DNA of 64,000 bases from an uncultured Saprospiraceae bacterium (GTDB lineage: Bacteria; Bacteroidota; Bacteroidia; Chitinophagales; Saprospiraceae): NCBI GenBank assembly GCA_937928405.1, contig CALFWZ010000065.1, positions 1 through 64,000 on the forward strand. Reading direction: 5' to 3'. The notes below the pieces were generated by a model. That model was not told the origin of the DNA and made no database searches. It was given only the letters and a program-made list of their open reading frames with translations. Positions within the stretch are counted from its first letter, which is position 1. Each line of letters begins with the position of its first letter. Both the position numbers and the translations under genes were made by a program. Positions 35,261 through 45,900 of this stretch are shown piece by piece.

Positions 35261-35796
35261 TGAATAAACTCATTCAAAAATACGACCCAAAATGGATCGA
35301 AAATTTTAATAAGATAAAGCAAGAACTTAATGTGGCGTTATTTGGAATTGCTTACCGAATAGAACATATTGGTAGTACTTCTGTCCCTGGCCTAGATGCC
35401 AAACCAATCATTGACATCGATATTATTTATAAGGATAATTTAGATTTAAAAAAGATTAAAACCGCCTTGCTTAAAATCGAATATTATCACAATGGAGACC
35501 AAGGAATACCCAAAAGAGCCGTTTTTAAAAGAGACGGAATGGCGAAGCATCCTGTCTTAGATTCCATCACCCATCATCTTTATGTTTGTCTCCAAGGAAG
35601 CCAAGGGTTGGAACGGCATCTCCTTTCAAGAGACTATTTTCGGAAACATAAATGGGCCAGAGAAAAATACCAGCAAATGAAATATGAGATTGCCGAGAAA
35701 GTTGGTCAAGACAAAAAGCAATACGCAGCACTCAAGGAATTAACGGTCAATGATTTCATTGATGAAATTATTAAGAAGGAGCGCAATGAAAAATAA
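35260..35796 (+). CDS. GrpB family (UPF0157) nucleotidyltransferase-fold protein
   Basis: 178 residues, cytoplasmic. The family core is clear: YRIEHIGSTSVPGLDAKPII followed by DIDI, then HHLYVCLQGSQGLERHLLSRDYFR and a C-terminal KxYAALK helix. The GS(T/S)...D.D arrangement is that of a minimal nucleotidyltransferase fold. GrpB proteins have no firmly established substrate. The ATG overlaps the beta-lactamase stop by one base (TAATG), so the two genes are translationally coupled. That may be only gene packing. Confidence 0.9.
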   Translation: MNKLIQKYDPKWIENFNKIKQELNVALFGIAYRIEHIGSTSVPGLDAKPIIDIDIIYKDNLDLKKIKTALLKIEYYHNGDQGIPKRAVFKRDGMAKHPVLDSITHHLYVCLQGSQGLERHLLSRDYFRKHKWAREKYQQMKYEIAEKVGQDKKQYAALKELTVNDFIDEIIKKERNEK

Positions 35797-35844
35797 CTCT
35801 TTGATCCGCTTAATTTTTTTGCGTAATTTTCAACTTTTCAACCC

Positions 35845-36969
35845 TCAAGCCTCTTTCCCAAAAATTTTCAGTTGCTTAATATGGCTACCCAAAGCTCCAA
35901 AATAAGTAGGATGATTGTTGTAAGGTAGACCATATTCCTTTGCAGTGGACTCTATAATAGGAGCAATTTGTTTATAGTGCACATGACAAATAGTTGGAAA
36001 TAAATGATGTTCCACCTGAAAGTTAAGACCACCACAAATATAATTTAGGAAATCATTTTTGATCCCAAAATTAGCGGTGGTAAATAATTGGTGTGCCGCC
36101 CAGCTATGTTGAATTTTATTATTTTCATCGGGCAAGGGAAAATTGGTTCCTTCGATAACATGGGCCAATTGAAAAATCAACGCCAGCGTTAATCCTTCTA
36201 CCAAGTGCATAATGATAAATCCACCCACAAAATACTGCCAAGGAATATCCATAACCATAAATGGAATGGCGACAAAGAACGTATAATAGCAAAGCTTAAA
36301 TAAAACCATTCTAACAAATTCCCAGACTGGTCGATCCGTTTTTGCTTTACCATTTACTTTTGGGTGAAAATACTCCGCATAGTCACGAGCAAACACCCAA
36401 GCAATAGAAGTCAGACTGTAAATCGCAAAAATATAAATATGCTGAAACCGATGAATCCACCAAAGATCTTGATGTGGGTTTAGACGTATCAACGGAATTT
36501 GCTCAATGTCTGCATCATAGTCTACAATATTGGTATGAGAATGGTGCATTCCATTATGACTGGTCTTCCACATAAAATCATTGGCACCAATAAAGTTAAA
36601 ACTAGTTCCGATTACTTTATTCCAAAATGGTGTTTTTGCGTAGGCTCCGTGAATGGCGTCATGTGCGATGTTCAATCCAATTAAGGCCGTAAAAAATCCA
36701 TGAACTACGGCAATCAAAAGCAAAACACCCGGTTGTGCGGCAAAGAAATTAGAAAGCAATAAACCATAACTCGCAAAGAACACCGTCAAGATCAATAGTG
36801 TCTTAGTCACCATTCCTGTATTATAATGCTTCGATAGGTTGTTTTCTTCAAAATAGGCATTGACTCGCTTGCGCAGCGTCGTATAAAAATCAGGTTTGTC
36901 TTTGTGATTGAATCGTAGATTTGGACGCTCACTCACCGGTACTTTGTTTCTTTCGATGGATTTTACCAT
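35845..36969 (-). CDS. Membrane fatty acid desaturase
   Basis: 374 residues with four or more membrane helices (about 55-75, 80-100, 175-195 and 222-268) and the three histidine boxes of the acyl-lipid/acyl-CoA desaturase family. HDAIH is at 103-107, HNGMHH at 138-143 and QVEHHLFP at 318-325. These bind the di-iron centre that inserts a cis double bond into acyl chains in the inner membrane. The Q at the start of the third box is typical of front-end or linoleoyl-CoA-type desaturases, but there is no fused cytochrome b5 domain. An adjacent ferredoxin or reductase gene is not seen. It is probably involved in membrane fluidity. Confidence 0.9.
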   Translation of the reverse strand: MVKSIERNKVPVSERPNLRFNHKDKPDFYTTLRKRVNAYFEENNLSKHYNTGMVTKTLLILTVFFASYGLLLSNFFAAQPGVLLLIAVVHGFFTALIGLNIAHDAIHGAYAKTPFWNKVIGTSFNFIGANDFMWKTSHNGMHHSHTNIVDYDADIEQIPLIRLNPHQDLWWIHRFQHIYIFAIYSLTSIAWVFARDYAEYFHPKVNGKAKTDRPVWEFVRMVLFKLCYYTFFVAIPFMVMDIPWQYFVGGFIIMHLVEGLTLALIFQLAHVIEGTNFPLPDENNKIQHSWAAHQLFTTANFGIKNDFLNYICGGLNFQVEHHLFPTICHVHYKQIAPIIESTAKEYGLPYNNHPTYFGALGSHIKQLKIFGKEA

Positions 36970-37421
36970 AATAGTTAGTTCTTTTTGAGATACTGATCCA
37001 TTTTTTGAATTTTTTCAAAAATGGATTTAAAAGCGCAGCCAGCTTCGTTTTCCAAAGGGGAGAAAGTAGAAATTTCCTCCAAAGATAAGGATTAAATCCC
37101 TAATTAAGCGGTAAAAACGCCTCAATTTGGGTCTAATTGCCTTTGAATCAATCAAATCTACTCAAGAGCGATTAATTTTTACATCGTTTTGATATTTGTC
37201 GTTTGTTTAATAGAACAAACAGGTAAAAAGATCAAATAAACACATTTGTAAATTTTTAATGTATGGCAAGGTTATTGATTAAATCTTTTGGATAACTCCA
37301 TTTTAAAGACTTTCTTCTATAAAGTGCCCCAGAAAATGTATTGATAGTAGTTAGCGGATAAAAATTGTTAAATCTTTATTCATTAAAATAAGGTAGACAG
37401 GAGTTATCAAAATCAACGTGT
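36970..37421. other. Intergenic region with one inverted repeat
   Basis: No gene is seen in these 452 bp. GTTTGTT (37201-37207) and AACAAAC (37214-37220) make a perfect 7-bp inverted repeat between the divergent desaturase and giant surface-protein genes. It is a possible operator. No confident TAnnTTTG promoter was picked for either gene. Confidence 0.35.
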
Positions 37422-40400
37422 TTGAAAAAGATTAGATTGAACGCTCATTTTAAAATTTACCTTATAAGTTTTATTTGTCTTTGTTTGAATATACAAATGG
37501 CAAAGGGCCAAGCCTATGTAAAAGAAACTGCTACTGGAGCTGGGACTGGATTAGATTGGGATAATGCTTTGGGAGCCACCGATTTGGAAGCAACTATTGA
37601 AGCGGGAGGGACCGTTTATATAGCTGCTGGAACTTATATACCTGCTGCGACTATAGATTTAAGTACCAATGTAAGCCATGTGATTCAAGGTGGATTCCCT
37701 ACGAGTGCAACTGGAATAGATCTCAGTGGTTATGATCCTGCCGCTAATCCTACCATTATAGATGGGGGAGGAGCCATTCGAATTTTCAATAACTCAGCAC
37801 GGGTTGACAATATCCAATTGACAGGGCTCGTACTTCAAAATGCCAATGCAGTAAATGGTTCAGCTTTTAGCTCGACTTACGTAAATGCTTCTTTTCCGAT
37901 TGAATTTATATTTTCGGATCTGATTGTTCAGAATTCGGTTGCTACTGGTGATGGTACTTTTTATATAATTGCAAAAACAAATTCCAATTCGAAAGTTTCT
38001 TTCTTGAATTGTGGCTTTAATAATAACACCGCCGCAAACGGAGGAGGTATATATTTGGAATCAGTTCGAAATTCTTCAAATGGGGCTACGGCAACTCCGG
38101 GAAATTTAGTAATTGACGGTTGTACCTTCGAAGATAACTCAACTACGCTTGTTGGTGGTGGAGCCCTATATTTATTATTTTCACATGCCTGGATTATTAA
38201 GCATACAGACTTTTGTACGAATGTAGCAACGAATGCACGAGGAGGAGCCATTTATATGCGTACTTCTGGATCCCAGGTTATTGATAGTTGCTTTTTTAGT
38301 AATAATACAACTAATGAATTTGGTGGAGCTATCAACGCCTCTGCCTCTTGTTCCGCGAGCATTTCCAATTCCATGTTTGTTGACAATAGTTCTACGTTGA
38401 GTGGTGGTGCAATTTCTGCCTCAGTTTCTACTTGTGAATTAGATAATACATATTTCTATAATAATTTAGGGGCAAATGGAGGAGCCATTTATTCTACTTC
38501 TTGGTATTCAGGCCCCGATCGGAGTACGGTTAATAATTGTATCTTTTCTGGTAATGAAGCTCTGGGAGCAGGTACAATTTCAGGGACAAATGGAGGAGGA
38601 GCAATGTGTTTCTCTGGAACTGCTTCCTTTCCCAATGGGTGGGATATAGATAGTTGTACTTTTGTAAATAACAAAGCCCATGCTTCAAGCTGGGGGGGCG
38701 CGATCTCTCATGGGGGAATAATAGAAACTACCATAACCAATAGTTTATTTTATAATAATACTAAAGGAGGAGCTCCAAACATCTCTGGTAGCGATATTAA
38801 AAACCTCGACGATTCTGGTGGATTTTATATTATGAGTGGGAACAAAATGCAGTTAGCCAATGTTGCCGCATACACAAATCAAAACCTTCCCACCGATCCT
38901 TCTTCTTATGCTTTTACCGATGATACCTTTTCTAATACAGATGATGGGGCTGTTCCCGCTGCTCCTATCTCCCCTTGCATCACAGAATTTAATATAACAG
39001 GAACTGTTTTCGAAGACATCAATTATGGTGGTGGAGATGGTCGGCCATATGCCACGGCGGATGCCCAAGCCACTGGGTGGAGTAGTATTGGACTTGCCAA
39101 TGTAACGGTGGAACTATATGACAATACCGGCACCTTTTTAAAAGATACCATTACGAATGCCTCTGGTGAGTATGCGTTTTTGGATTATCCAAATGGAAAT
39201 TATTCAGTAAGGGTAGTAAACGGTACCATAACCTCAAATAGAACCAGTAACGCAACTGCCGAAACCATCATTCCTGTACAAACTTTCCGAACTGATGGTA
39301 CCACTGATATAATCCATGAGGTTGGAGGTGCATTTCCTGATCTAGTGGATACTTTAGCAAACACCGCCTTTGCAAATCTATCTACCCTAACGAGTGCTTC
39401 GGCGAACATACAATCTTTGACGCCAATTACGGTATTAGATAATCATGTTTATGGAGTTGATTTTGGATTTTGTTATGATGTAATTGTAAATACCAATGAC
39501 AGTGGTCAAGGTTCTTTACGTCAGTTTATTTTAAATAGTAATGAATTAGACAATACAAATTTAAATCAACGTAATAATCCAGCTGGAGGAGTATCTTATC
39601 CAAAGGAACTTGGATGGGAGGTTTCTATTTTTATGATTCCTGGTACCGGACCACATATTATTCAACCATTGACGGTACTTCCTACAGTGGAAGATGCTAA
39701 TACTGAATTAACAGGGTATACCCAAGATGGTTCCTCGCAAGGACCAATTGCTTTTCGAACTATTAATGTAGAATTAGATGGAAATATGAATTTATTCAAT
39801 GGAATAAATATCTATGCAAGTGATGTTGTCATTTCAGGATTCTCTATCAATTCGTTTGGAAGGGGAATTTATAGTAACCTGAATAATTCAGTGAATAGTT
39901 TTGTTTGGGGAAATTATATAGGGACAAAAGCGGATGGACTAACGATTGGGACCAATTCTAACACGGGCATTAATTTTTATAATATTAATGACTCCTTTAT
40001 CGGTACAAACGGAGATAATAACAATGATGGGAACGAAGGAAATTTAATTTCAAACAGTTATTTTGGGATTGAAATTAGAGGAACGAATAATAATCTGATT
40101 GCGGGGAATTATGTAGGTACAGATAAGACGGGTATGCTCGATTATGGAAATCAGTTTATCGGAATCCATATCAGAGATGCTATTGGAACAAACTATATTG
40201 GTTATAAAGACTCAGCAATTAATCCTACCATCAGTGACTTTATTAATATTTCTTCTGGCAATGGAACAGACGGTATTAGAATTTCAAATGGTGATAATCA
40301 AATAATTGCTGGAAATTATCTAGGTACCAATGTTTCAGGTACGGCTGCAATTACCAACGCTGGTTATGGAATTCAATTTGTTGGAATAACAAACAATACC

Positions 40401-42641
40401 GTTATTGGAACCAACTCAAATGGTATAAACGACGCTTTTGAAGGAAATCTTATTTCTGGTAATAGTAGTGGTATTAGGTTTGCTAGCGCGGGGAGTGGCT
40501 CAAATAATATCATTGCAGGAAATTATATTGGAACAGATTATACGGGAAATGCACCACTTCCAAATTTAAATAATGGAATCAATATTAATGGTCCCTTTTT
40601 TAATAATACAATTGGAACAAATGGAGATAATAATTCTGATTTGGAAGAACGGAATATTATCTCAGGTAATATCGACGATGGCATTCGTATTGATGGAAGC
40701 GATGGAAATACCCTAGCAGGAAATTTTATCGGTGTGGGTGCAGATGGGACAACTGCTCTAGGAAATGGCAAACGTGGAGTTTTTATAGCTACCAGTTCCG
40801 CAAATAGTTTTATTGGTTTTGATCCAGCAATGGCGAATACAAATGAACTAGAAGTAGGGAATAGAATTGAAAATAATAATGATGCTGGAATAGGCCTATC
40901 AGGTACTGGAGTTCAAAATCGGATCAGTCGTAATCAACACGCAAATAATGCTGGATTGGGAATTGATTTAGGTTATGATGGGGTAAGCCTCAATGATAAT
41001 GGAGATTCAGATAATGGAGCAAATAATTTACTAAATTTTCCAGTAATTGATTCTGTTTTCTTAATTGATAATGATCTTACTATCACCGGTTTTGCACCAG
41101 CAGGATCAGAGATTGAATTTTATATTGCAGATGGAGATAACAACCCAGACCCTTTGCCAGCATCATACACCAGCAATTTGGGAGAGGGGAATATCTTTAT
41201 TGATGTAGCGTATGAAGGTGGGCCAAACGATGTAGATCTTACAACAGCAAATTATACCGATGATGGGACCGGTTCGACCGTTACAAAAACACAGAATCGT
41301 TTCCAATTCACCTTTGATGTATCGGGTAAGGGATTAACCGATAATATGCCGATTTCTGCTTTAGCGATCGATGGAAATAATAACACCTCGGAATTTGGGA
41401 ACGTAGCAACTTTAGTTAACCTAATAGAAATTTGTAATAATGGAATCGATGATGATGGAGATGGGAATATTGATTGTGAAGATGGAGATTGCCCAGGATT
41501 AGATACAGATGGTGATGGTATTTGTAATGATTATGATTTGGATGATGACAATGATGGAATTCCTGATTTGGAAGAGGGGCATTGTGAAGTTTTTCAATTT
41601 GCTTTCGAATCAGATACAGAAGGATGGGTGCAAGACAATACCAATAATGGTTCATCAGAAGGTCCAACGGTTCATTCTTCTGGAGTACTAACTTGGGAAG
41701 GTTGCGCAATGTCGAACATTCCAGCCAACCCTGATGGAAATTTTATCATGGCAGATGATACTTATGGTCAACAAATGCATTTTGAAAGTCCAAATAATTT
41801 AAATCTAGATTTAAGTAGTAAACTCAATGGAGCGTTTAGTTTTAATTGGATCGGAGGGACATACGATGGAGTTACGGGGACCCAGTCTCCTGCAGCCGGA
41901 AACATGGACGTGTTTTTAATTGGTAGTGGTATAACAATAAATGCTACTTTTGATGTAACAGGACTTTCTAATGTAGGGGTTTGGACTACTTTTACGCTTA
42001 CCCTCGATGACGCTACTTGGAGTGGAACTGCTGCTGATTTATCTACTGTACTTTCGGATTTAGATAGAATCGAAATTGAAGTTGAATCTATCACGAGTAA
42101 AGATTGGTCGGTTGCGGATTGTACGGATGGTGAATATTTCGGATTAGGAAATATCGCTTTTAGTTGTGCATCCAGAGATACAGATAACGATTTGGTTCCA
42201 GATTATCTAGACCTTGATTCTGATAATGACGGAATTTATGATGTAACTGAGGCTGGACACGGTCAATCCGATATCAATAGAGACGGATTGATTGATGGGG
42301 CAAGCATTGTATTTGGGATCAATGGATTATTTGATGGGGTAGAAACCGTAGCAGATAATGGCATCCTAAATTATGCTATTTCAGATAGTGAAACGATCCC
42401 AGATGGAACCTATGATGCTTATGAAATAGATGCTGATGGAGATAATTGTTTTGATACGATTGAGGCAAATCGAGCAGATAGTGAACAAGATGGAATTGCT
42501 GGTACGGGGATACCAGATGTAAATATTTCAGGTTTGATCAATGGGTTGAATTATAATAATTTACCTCCAAATAGCAATTGGCAAAATCCAATGGTGATAG
42601 TTTGTTGCAACGCCCAGGCACCAACACTCACCAAAAATTAA
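37422..42641 (+). CDS. Giant surface protein with two beta-helix regions, MopE and TSP3 calcium-binding repeats
   Basis: 1,739 residues starting at TTG (no in-frame ATG nearby). The signal peptide runs to about residue 29 (MAKGQAY). The first right-handed beta-helix (about 45-480) is rich in GGAI turns. A SdrD-B-like domain (about 523-615) has [13 protein letters not shown] and [27 protein letters not shown]-like [15 protein letters not shown] (about 687) opens a second beta-helix with repeated GNYIGT-type turns ([30 protein letters not shown]). A MopE-type [20 protein letters not shown] (about 1336) is followed by TSP3 repeats ([19 protein letters not shown]). The last 150 residues are shared with the next gene and end [11 protein letters not shown]. 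No T9SS sorting domain is recognised. It is probably an adhesin. Confidence 0.8.
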   Translation: MKKIRLNAHFKIYLISFICLCLNIQMAKGQAYVKETATGAGTGLDWDNALGATDLEATIEAGGTVYIAAGTYIPAATIDLSTNVSHVIQGGFPTSATGIDLSGYDPAANPTIIDGGGAIRIFNNSARVDNIQLTGLVLQNANAVNGSAFSSTYVNASFPIEFIFSDLIVQNSVATGDGTFYIIAKTNSNSKVSFLNCGFNNNTAANGGGIYLESVRNSSNGATATPGNLVIDGCTFEDNSTTLVGGGALYLLFSHAWIIKHTDFCTNVATNARGGAIYMRTSGSQVIDSCFFSNNTTNEFGGAINASASCSASISNSMFVDNSSTLSGGAISASVSTCELDNTYFYNNLGANGGAIYSTSWYSGPDRSTVNNCIFSGNEALGAGTISGTNGGGAMCFSGTASFPNGWDIDSCTFVNNKAHASSWGGAISHGGIIETTITNSLFYNNTKGGAPNISGSDIKNLDDSGGFYIMSGNKMQLANVAAYTNQNLPTDPSSYAFTDDTFSNTDDGAVPAAPISPCITEFNITGTVFEDINYGGGDGRPYATADAQATGWSSIGLANVTVELYDNTGTFLKDTITNASGEYAFLDYPNGNYSVRVVNGTITSNRTSNATAETIIPVQTFRTDGTTDIIHEVGGAFPDLVDTLANTAFANLSTLTSASANIQSLTPITVLDNHVYGVDFGFCYDVIVNTNDSGQGSLRQFILNSNELDNTNLNQRNNPAGGVSYPKELGWEVSIFMIPGTGPHIIQPLTVLPTVEDANTELTGYTQDGSSQGPIAFRTINVELDGNMNLFNGINIYASDVVISGFSINSFGRGIYSNLNNSVNSFVWGNYIGTKADGLTIGTNSNTGINFYNINDSFIGTNGDNNNDGNEGNLISNSYFGIEIRGTNNNLIAGNYVGTDKTGMLDYGNQFIGIHIRDAIGTNYIGYKDSAINPTISDFINISSGNGTDGIRISNGDNQIIAGNYLGTNVSGTAAITNAGYGIQFVGITNNTVIGTNSNGINDAFEGNLISGNSSGIRFASAGSGSNNIIAGNYIGTDYTGNAPLPNLNNGININGPFFNNTIGTNGDNNSDLEERNIISGNIDDGIRIDGSDGNTLAGNFIGVGADGTTALGNGKRGVFIATSSANSFIGFDPAMANTNELEVGNRIENNNDAGIGLSGTGVQNRISRNQHANNAGLGIDLGYDGVSLNDNGDSDNGANNLLNFPVIDSVFLIDNDLTITGFAPAGSEIEFYIADGDNNPDPLPASYTSNLGEGNIFIDVAYEGGPNDVDLTTANYTDDGTGSTVTKTQNRFQFTFDVSGKGLTDNMPISALAIDGNNNTSEFGNVATLVNLIEICNNGIDDDGDGNIDCEDGDCPGLDTDGDGICNDYDLDDDNDGIPDLEEGHCEVFQFAFESDTEGWVQDNTNNGSSEGPTVHSSGVLTWEGCAMSNIPANPDGNFIMADDTYGQQMHFESPNNLNLDLSSKLNGAFSFNWIGGTYDGVTGTQSPAAGNMDVFLIGSGITINATFDVTGLSNVGVWTTFTLTLDDATWSGTAADLSTVLSDLDRIEIEVESITSKDWSVADCTDGEYFGLGNIAFSCASRDTDNDLVPDYLDLDSDNDGIYDVTEAGHGQSDINRDGLIDGASIVFGINGLFDGVETVADNGILNYAISDSETIPDGTYDAYEIDADGDNCFDTIEANRADSEQDGIAGTGIPDVNISGLINGLNYNNLPPNSNWQNPMVIVCCNAQAPTLTKN

Positions 42642-42911
42642 TGAATATTTCTATTACTTCTTAAAGCTTTAATTGCACCTATTTTTGACAAAGCCCATTT
42701 ACTTGTATACATGGCACATTTTTTGAATATTTAATGTAAAAACCCCAATCCTTTCTCATATTAAATGAGGCAAATTTGGCAGAAAAGATTTCCCTTTCTG
42801 TCATTTTCCCAAAAAGCCATCAATACAAAATCTTGTTTTTTCGGAATTATTCTGTCAGAATTTGGAATAATTTATTACTCAATCCGAATTAGCAATTTAA
42901 TATTAGTAATA

Positions 42912-45900
42912 TTGAAAATTTCGATTTATCATTTTGTTGGGTTCTTATTCTTTTTTAATTTTGGTAATCTATCAAACATAAAAGAATCCTCTACAATAGG
43001 GGATCATCCTACTTTTGTAACAGAGTTGTTCAACGCTGAATACAATAATTCTATTAACAATAAGGAGGATGATATAGTTGCTAGCCTTGTTTCCGCTGCT
43101 TGTCCTCAATACACCTGTCCAGGAACGGCTGGGTGTACCTATATCATCTCAGGTGCTGACGCCACGAATTATAATGTTTTTGTGGGTGAAAAAATATGTT
43201 TAGAAGCAGGTGCTATCTTTACGGGACAAGTCGGATTCTATGGTGGTGAAATGCAAAATTGTGCCACCGCTCCTCAAGACTTTACTTACTTTATTGATGC
43301 AGCTTCTCCTTCCTCTACCTTCAATAATTATGGAACCTTTCAGGTATCCAATAGCCCTTCCATTCAAGATAGTCTAGTCATAAATAATTACGGTAACTTC
43401 TCGATGAATAATTTAACGGTGAGGCTAGATGCTGTTTTTAATAATTATTGTACTACCACTGTTAACAATAATCTTTACATTGCTTCTACTGGTACTTTCA
43501 ATAATTTTGGTAATGTGGATGCAAGTGTAAATTTTACTTTAGAGAATAATGCCTACGTATATTTAACAGGCGGTTGTATAACAGCTAACCAGATGTATAA
43601 TCAAGGAATTATTGAGGGACTTAGCTGCGGGAATATTACCATTAATGCTAATACTAACAATACCGTTAATGGGTCAATTATTGGGGATCTTGCCTTTATC
43701 GATTTAACGCCCCCAGGTACAGCACCTTATATTGATACTAATAATGGTACGGTAGGAACAGGTGTTGTTTGGACGAGTTGTACAGATTGTTCGCTTATAC
43801 CCGAAGAAATTTGCAACAATGGGATTGATGATGACGGCGATAATTTTATTGATGCGAATGATGCCGATTGTATAACTCTAGGTGCTTGTGGTTGTCCACC
43901 AGGAGGTGTAGTCTATTCCACGATCAGTGATCCGCATACCGTACCCGTTGGAGCCATTCATTGTTTAACAGGGAATGGTATTTTCGACTTTATGGACGAA
44001 GAATTATGGATTAGAGGAGACTTATATGTATTATCTGGAGCCAGTGTAGAAGTAACATCAGGCGCAAACCTAACGATGGGAACCAATGCCAATCTAATTG
44101 TTTGTGAAGGAGGTAGTGTTTATCATAATGAAACGATCATTAATTTTGATAATGAGAATACGATTTATAATTTTGGATGGATACAGATTTGTGGGTCTTT
44201 TACAGATTTTAATAATCTTCGTTTGGGAGAAAACGCTGTAACTGCGCTAAAGGGAAGCCATATGAATTTCAATGGTGACATGGATTATTTAGGAAACCTT
44301 TCAGGCAGCTCATATTTACATCTTGATGCCTCTTTTCTCAATGGTCAAAATTCAGGCAGCGTTTGTTTAAATGGAGTTTCAGAAATAGTTACAGAGGTTG
44401 CCACTGAATCTCATACCCCAACCTGCGTCACAGATTGTAATGGCTGTCCAGAATTATCTTCCATAACGAGTACTTGTGGTGATGGAAGTGTAGAAGCTGC
44501 ATATTCGGCATTAAACGCAAACCAACCAGAAATCTGTGATAATGGAGTTGATGATAATGGAGACGGTCGAATAGATGAGGCTTATCCAGGTGGAGTTCAA
44601 ACGAATTTACAATTATGGTTGGATGCCGAAGCTGGAACAAATACAACCACCACTGGTGCAGATGTGATCAGTTGGGGAGACCGATCAGCAAATGGATATT
44701 CTGCCAATGCAGATATTAGGGCTACGGACTATCCGACTTATACTAACCTTGGTATCAACTTTCACCCTACTGTAAGTTTCGACGGTGCCTATACAGATAT
44801 TTATTCAGATGGATTGCATTTGGGATCAGATTATATCTATTCAGATAATGGAGGTATGCAAATTTTTTCTGTTTTAGAACATGCATCTACCGGTAATTCT
44901 TTTGGAAATGTATTTGATTTTGGACATGCTGCCAATGAAGTTGTTGGTCTAAATTGGACGCACATCTATTCAAGAAATCAAACACCAACTTCTCATGGAG
45001 GAGTTAATGCAGCGTTATTTCATCAAACCGGTTCCCAACCCTTAATTGCAAGCCTTGAAATAGATTTTGAAACAAATCAATCTTTATTAAAGAATGGTAC
45101 TGTTTTACAATCGACACCAATCCCAGGTTTATCGCAAATAACTTCCAGTGAAATTGCCGAAGTCGATACCTTTGGAAATCTAGCCGCTGGCCCCGTTACG
45201 ATCGGTCGACAAGCCTCCAGTTTTGCCTTAAGTCAATCAAGAATATTTAATGGAGGAATATCTGAAGTACTGGTTTATAATGATACTTTATCGAATGCTG
45301 ACCAAGAAAAAGTCAATTCTTATCTTGCCATGAAATATGGTATTACACTTTCTCATAAGTATGTTTTTTCTGACGGAACAATTATCAAAGATATAACGGA
45401 TGGTTATGCGAATGATATTGCCGGGATAGGAGTAGATTCTTGTGGTGCTTTAATTCAAAAACAATCCAAATCCGTGATGGATTCTTCTATCGTTTCGATT
45501 GCTCTGGGAGGCTTTGCCGTGACAAATAGTACCAATTTATCGAATTTTATTAGCGATAAATCCGCTTTGGTTTGGGGACATAATGGGGCTACACCCAACT
45601 CTACTTGGAATGGAACCAATTATGATATTCCCAATGGAGGATATTTAGGAATAGATAGGGTTTGGAAGTTTACAGAAACCCAAGATATTCAAAATATAGT
45701 TTTAACCGTTGATGTAGATGATCCAAATTTTGACCTGCCGGTTTTGCCTCCTTTTCCTGGATCAGATGGAGCCTATCATTTATTTTTGGATGATGATGGA
45801 GATTTTACCAACGGAGGAACTACGGTTCAAAGGATGACTTTAGTTAGTGGATCTATTTGGGAAACAACCATTGCAGACCCGTCCACGAGTTATTTTTCAA

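Noticed and set aside
37960-41400. Repeated GNYIGT and GGAI turns as a tandem DNA repeat or CRISPR-like array
   Set aside because: The repetition is at protein level, from beta-helix turns. The DNA is not repeated with fixed spacing.
42765-42911. ATG at 42765 as start of the second giant surface protein
   Set aside because: It would put about 49 residues with two hydrophobic stretches before the signal-like segment. TTG 42912 gives a clean signal peptide and mirrors the TTG start of the neighbouring giant gene. I hold this only moderately.
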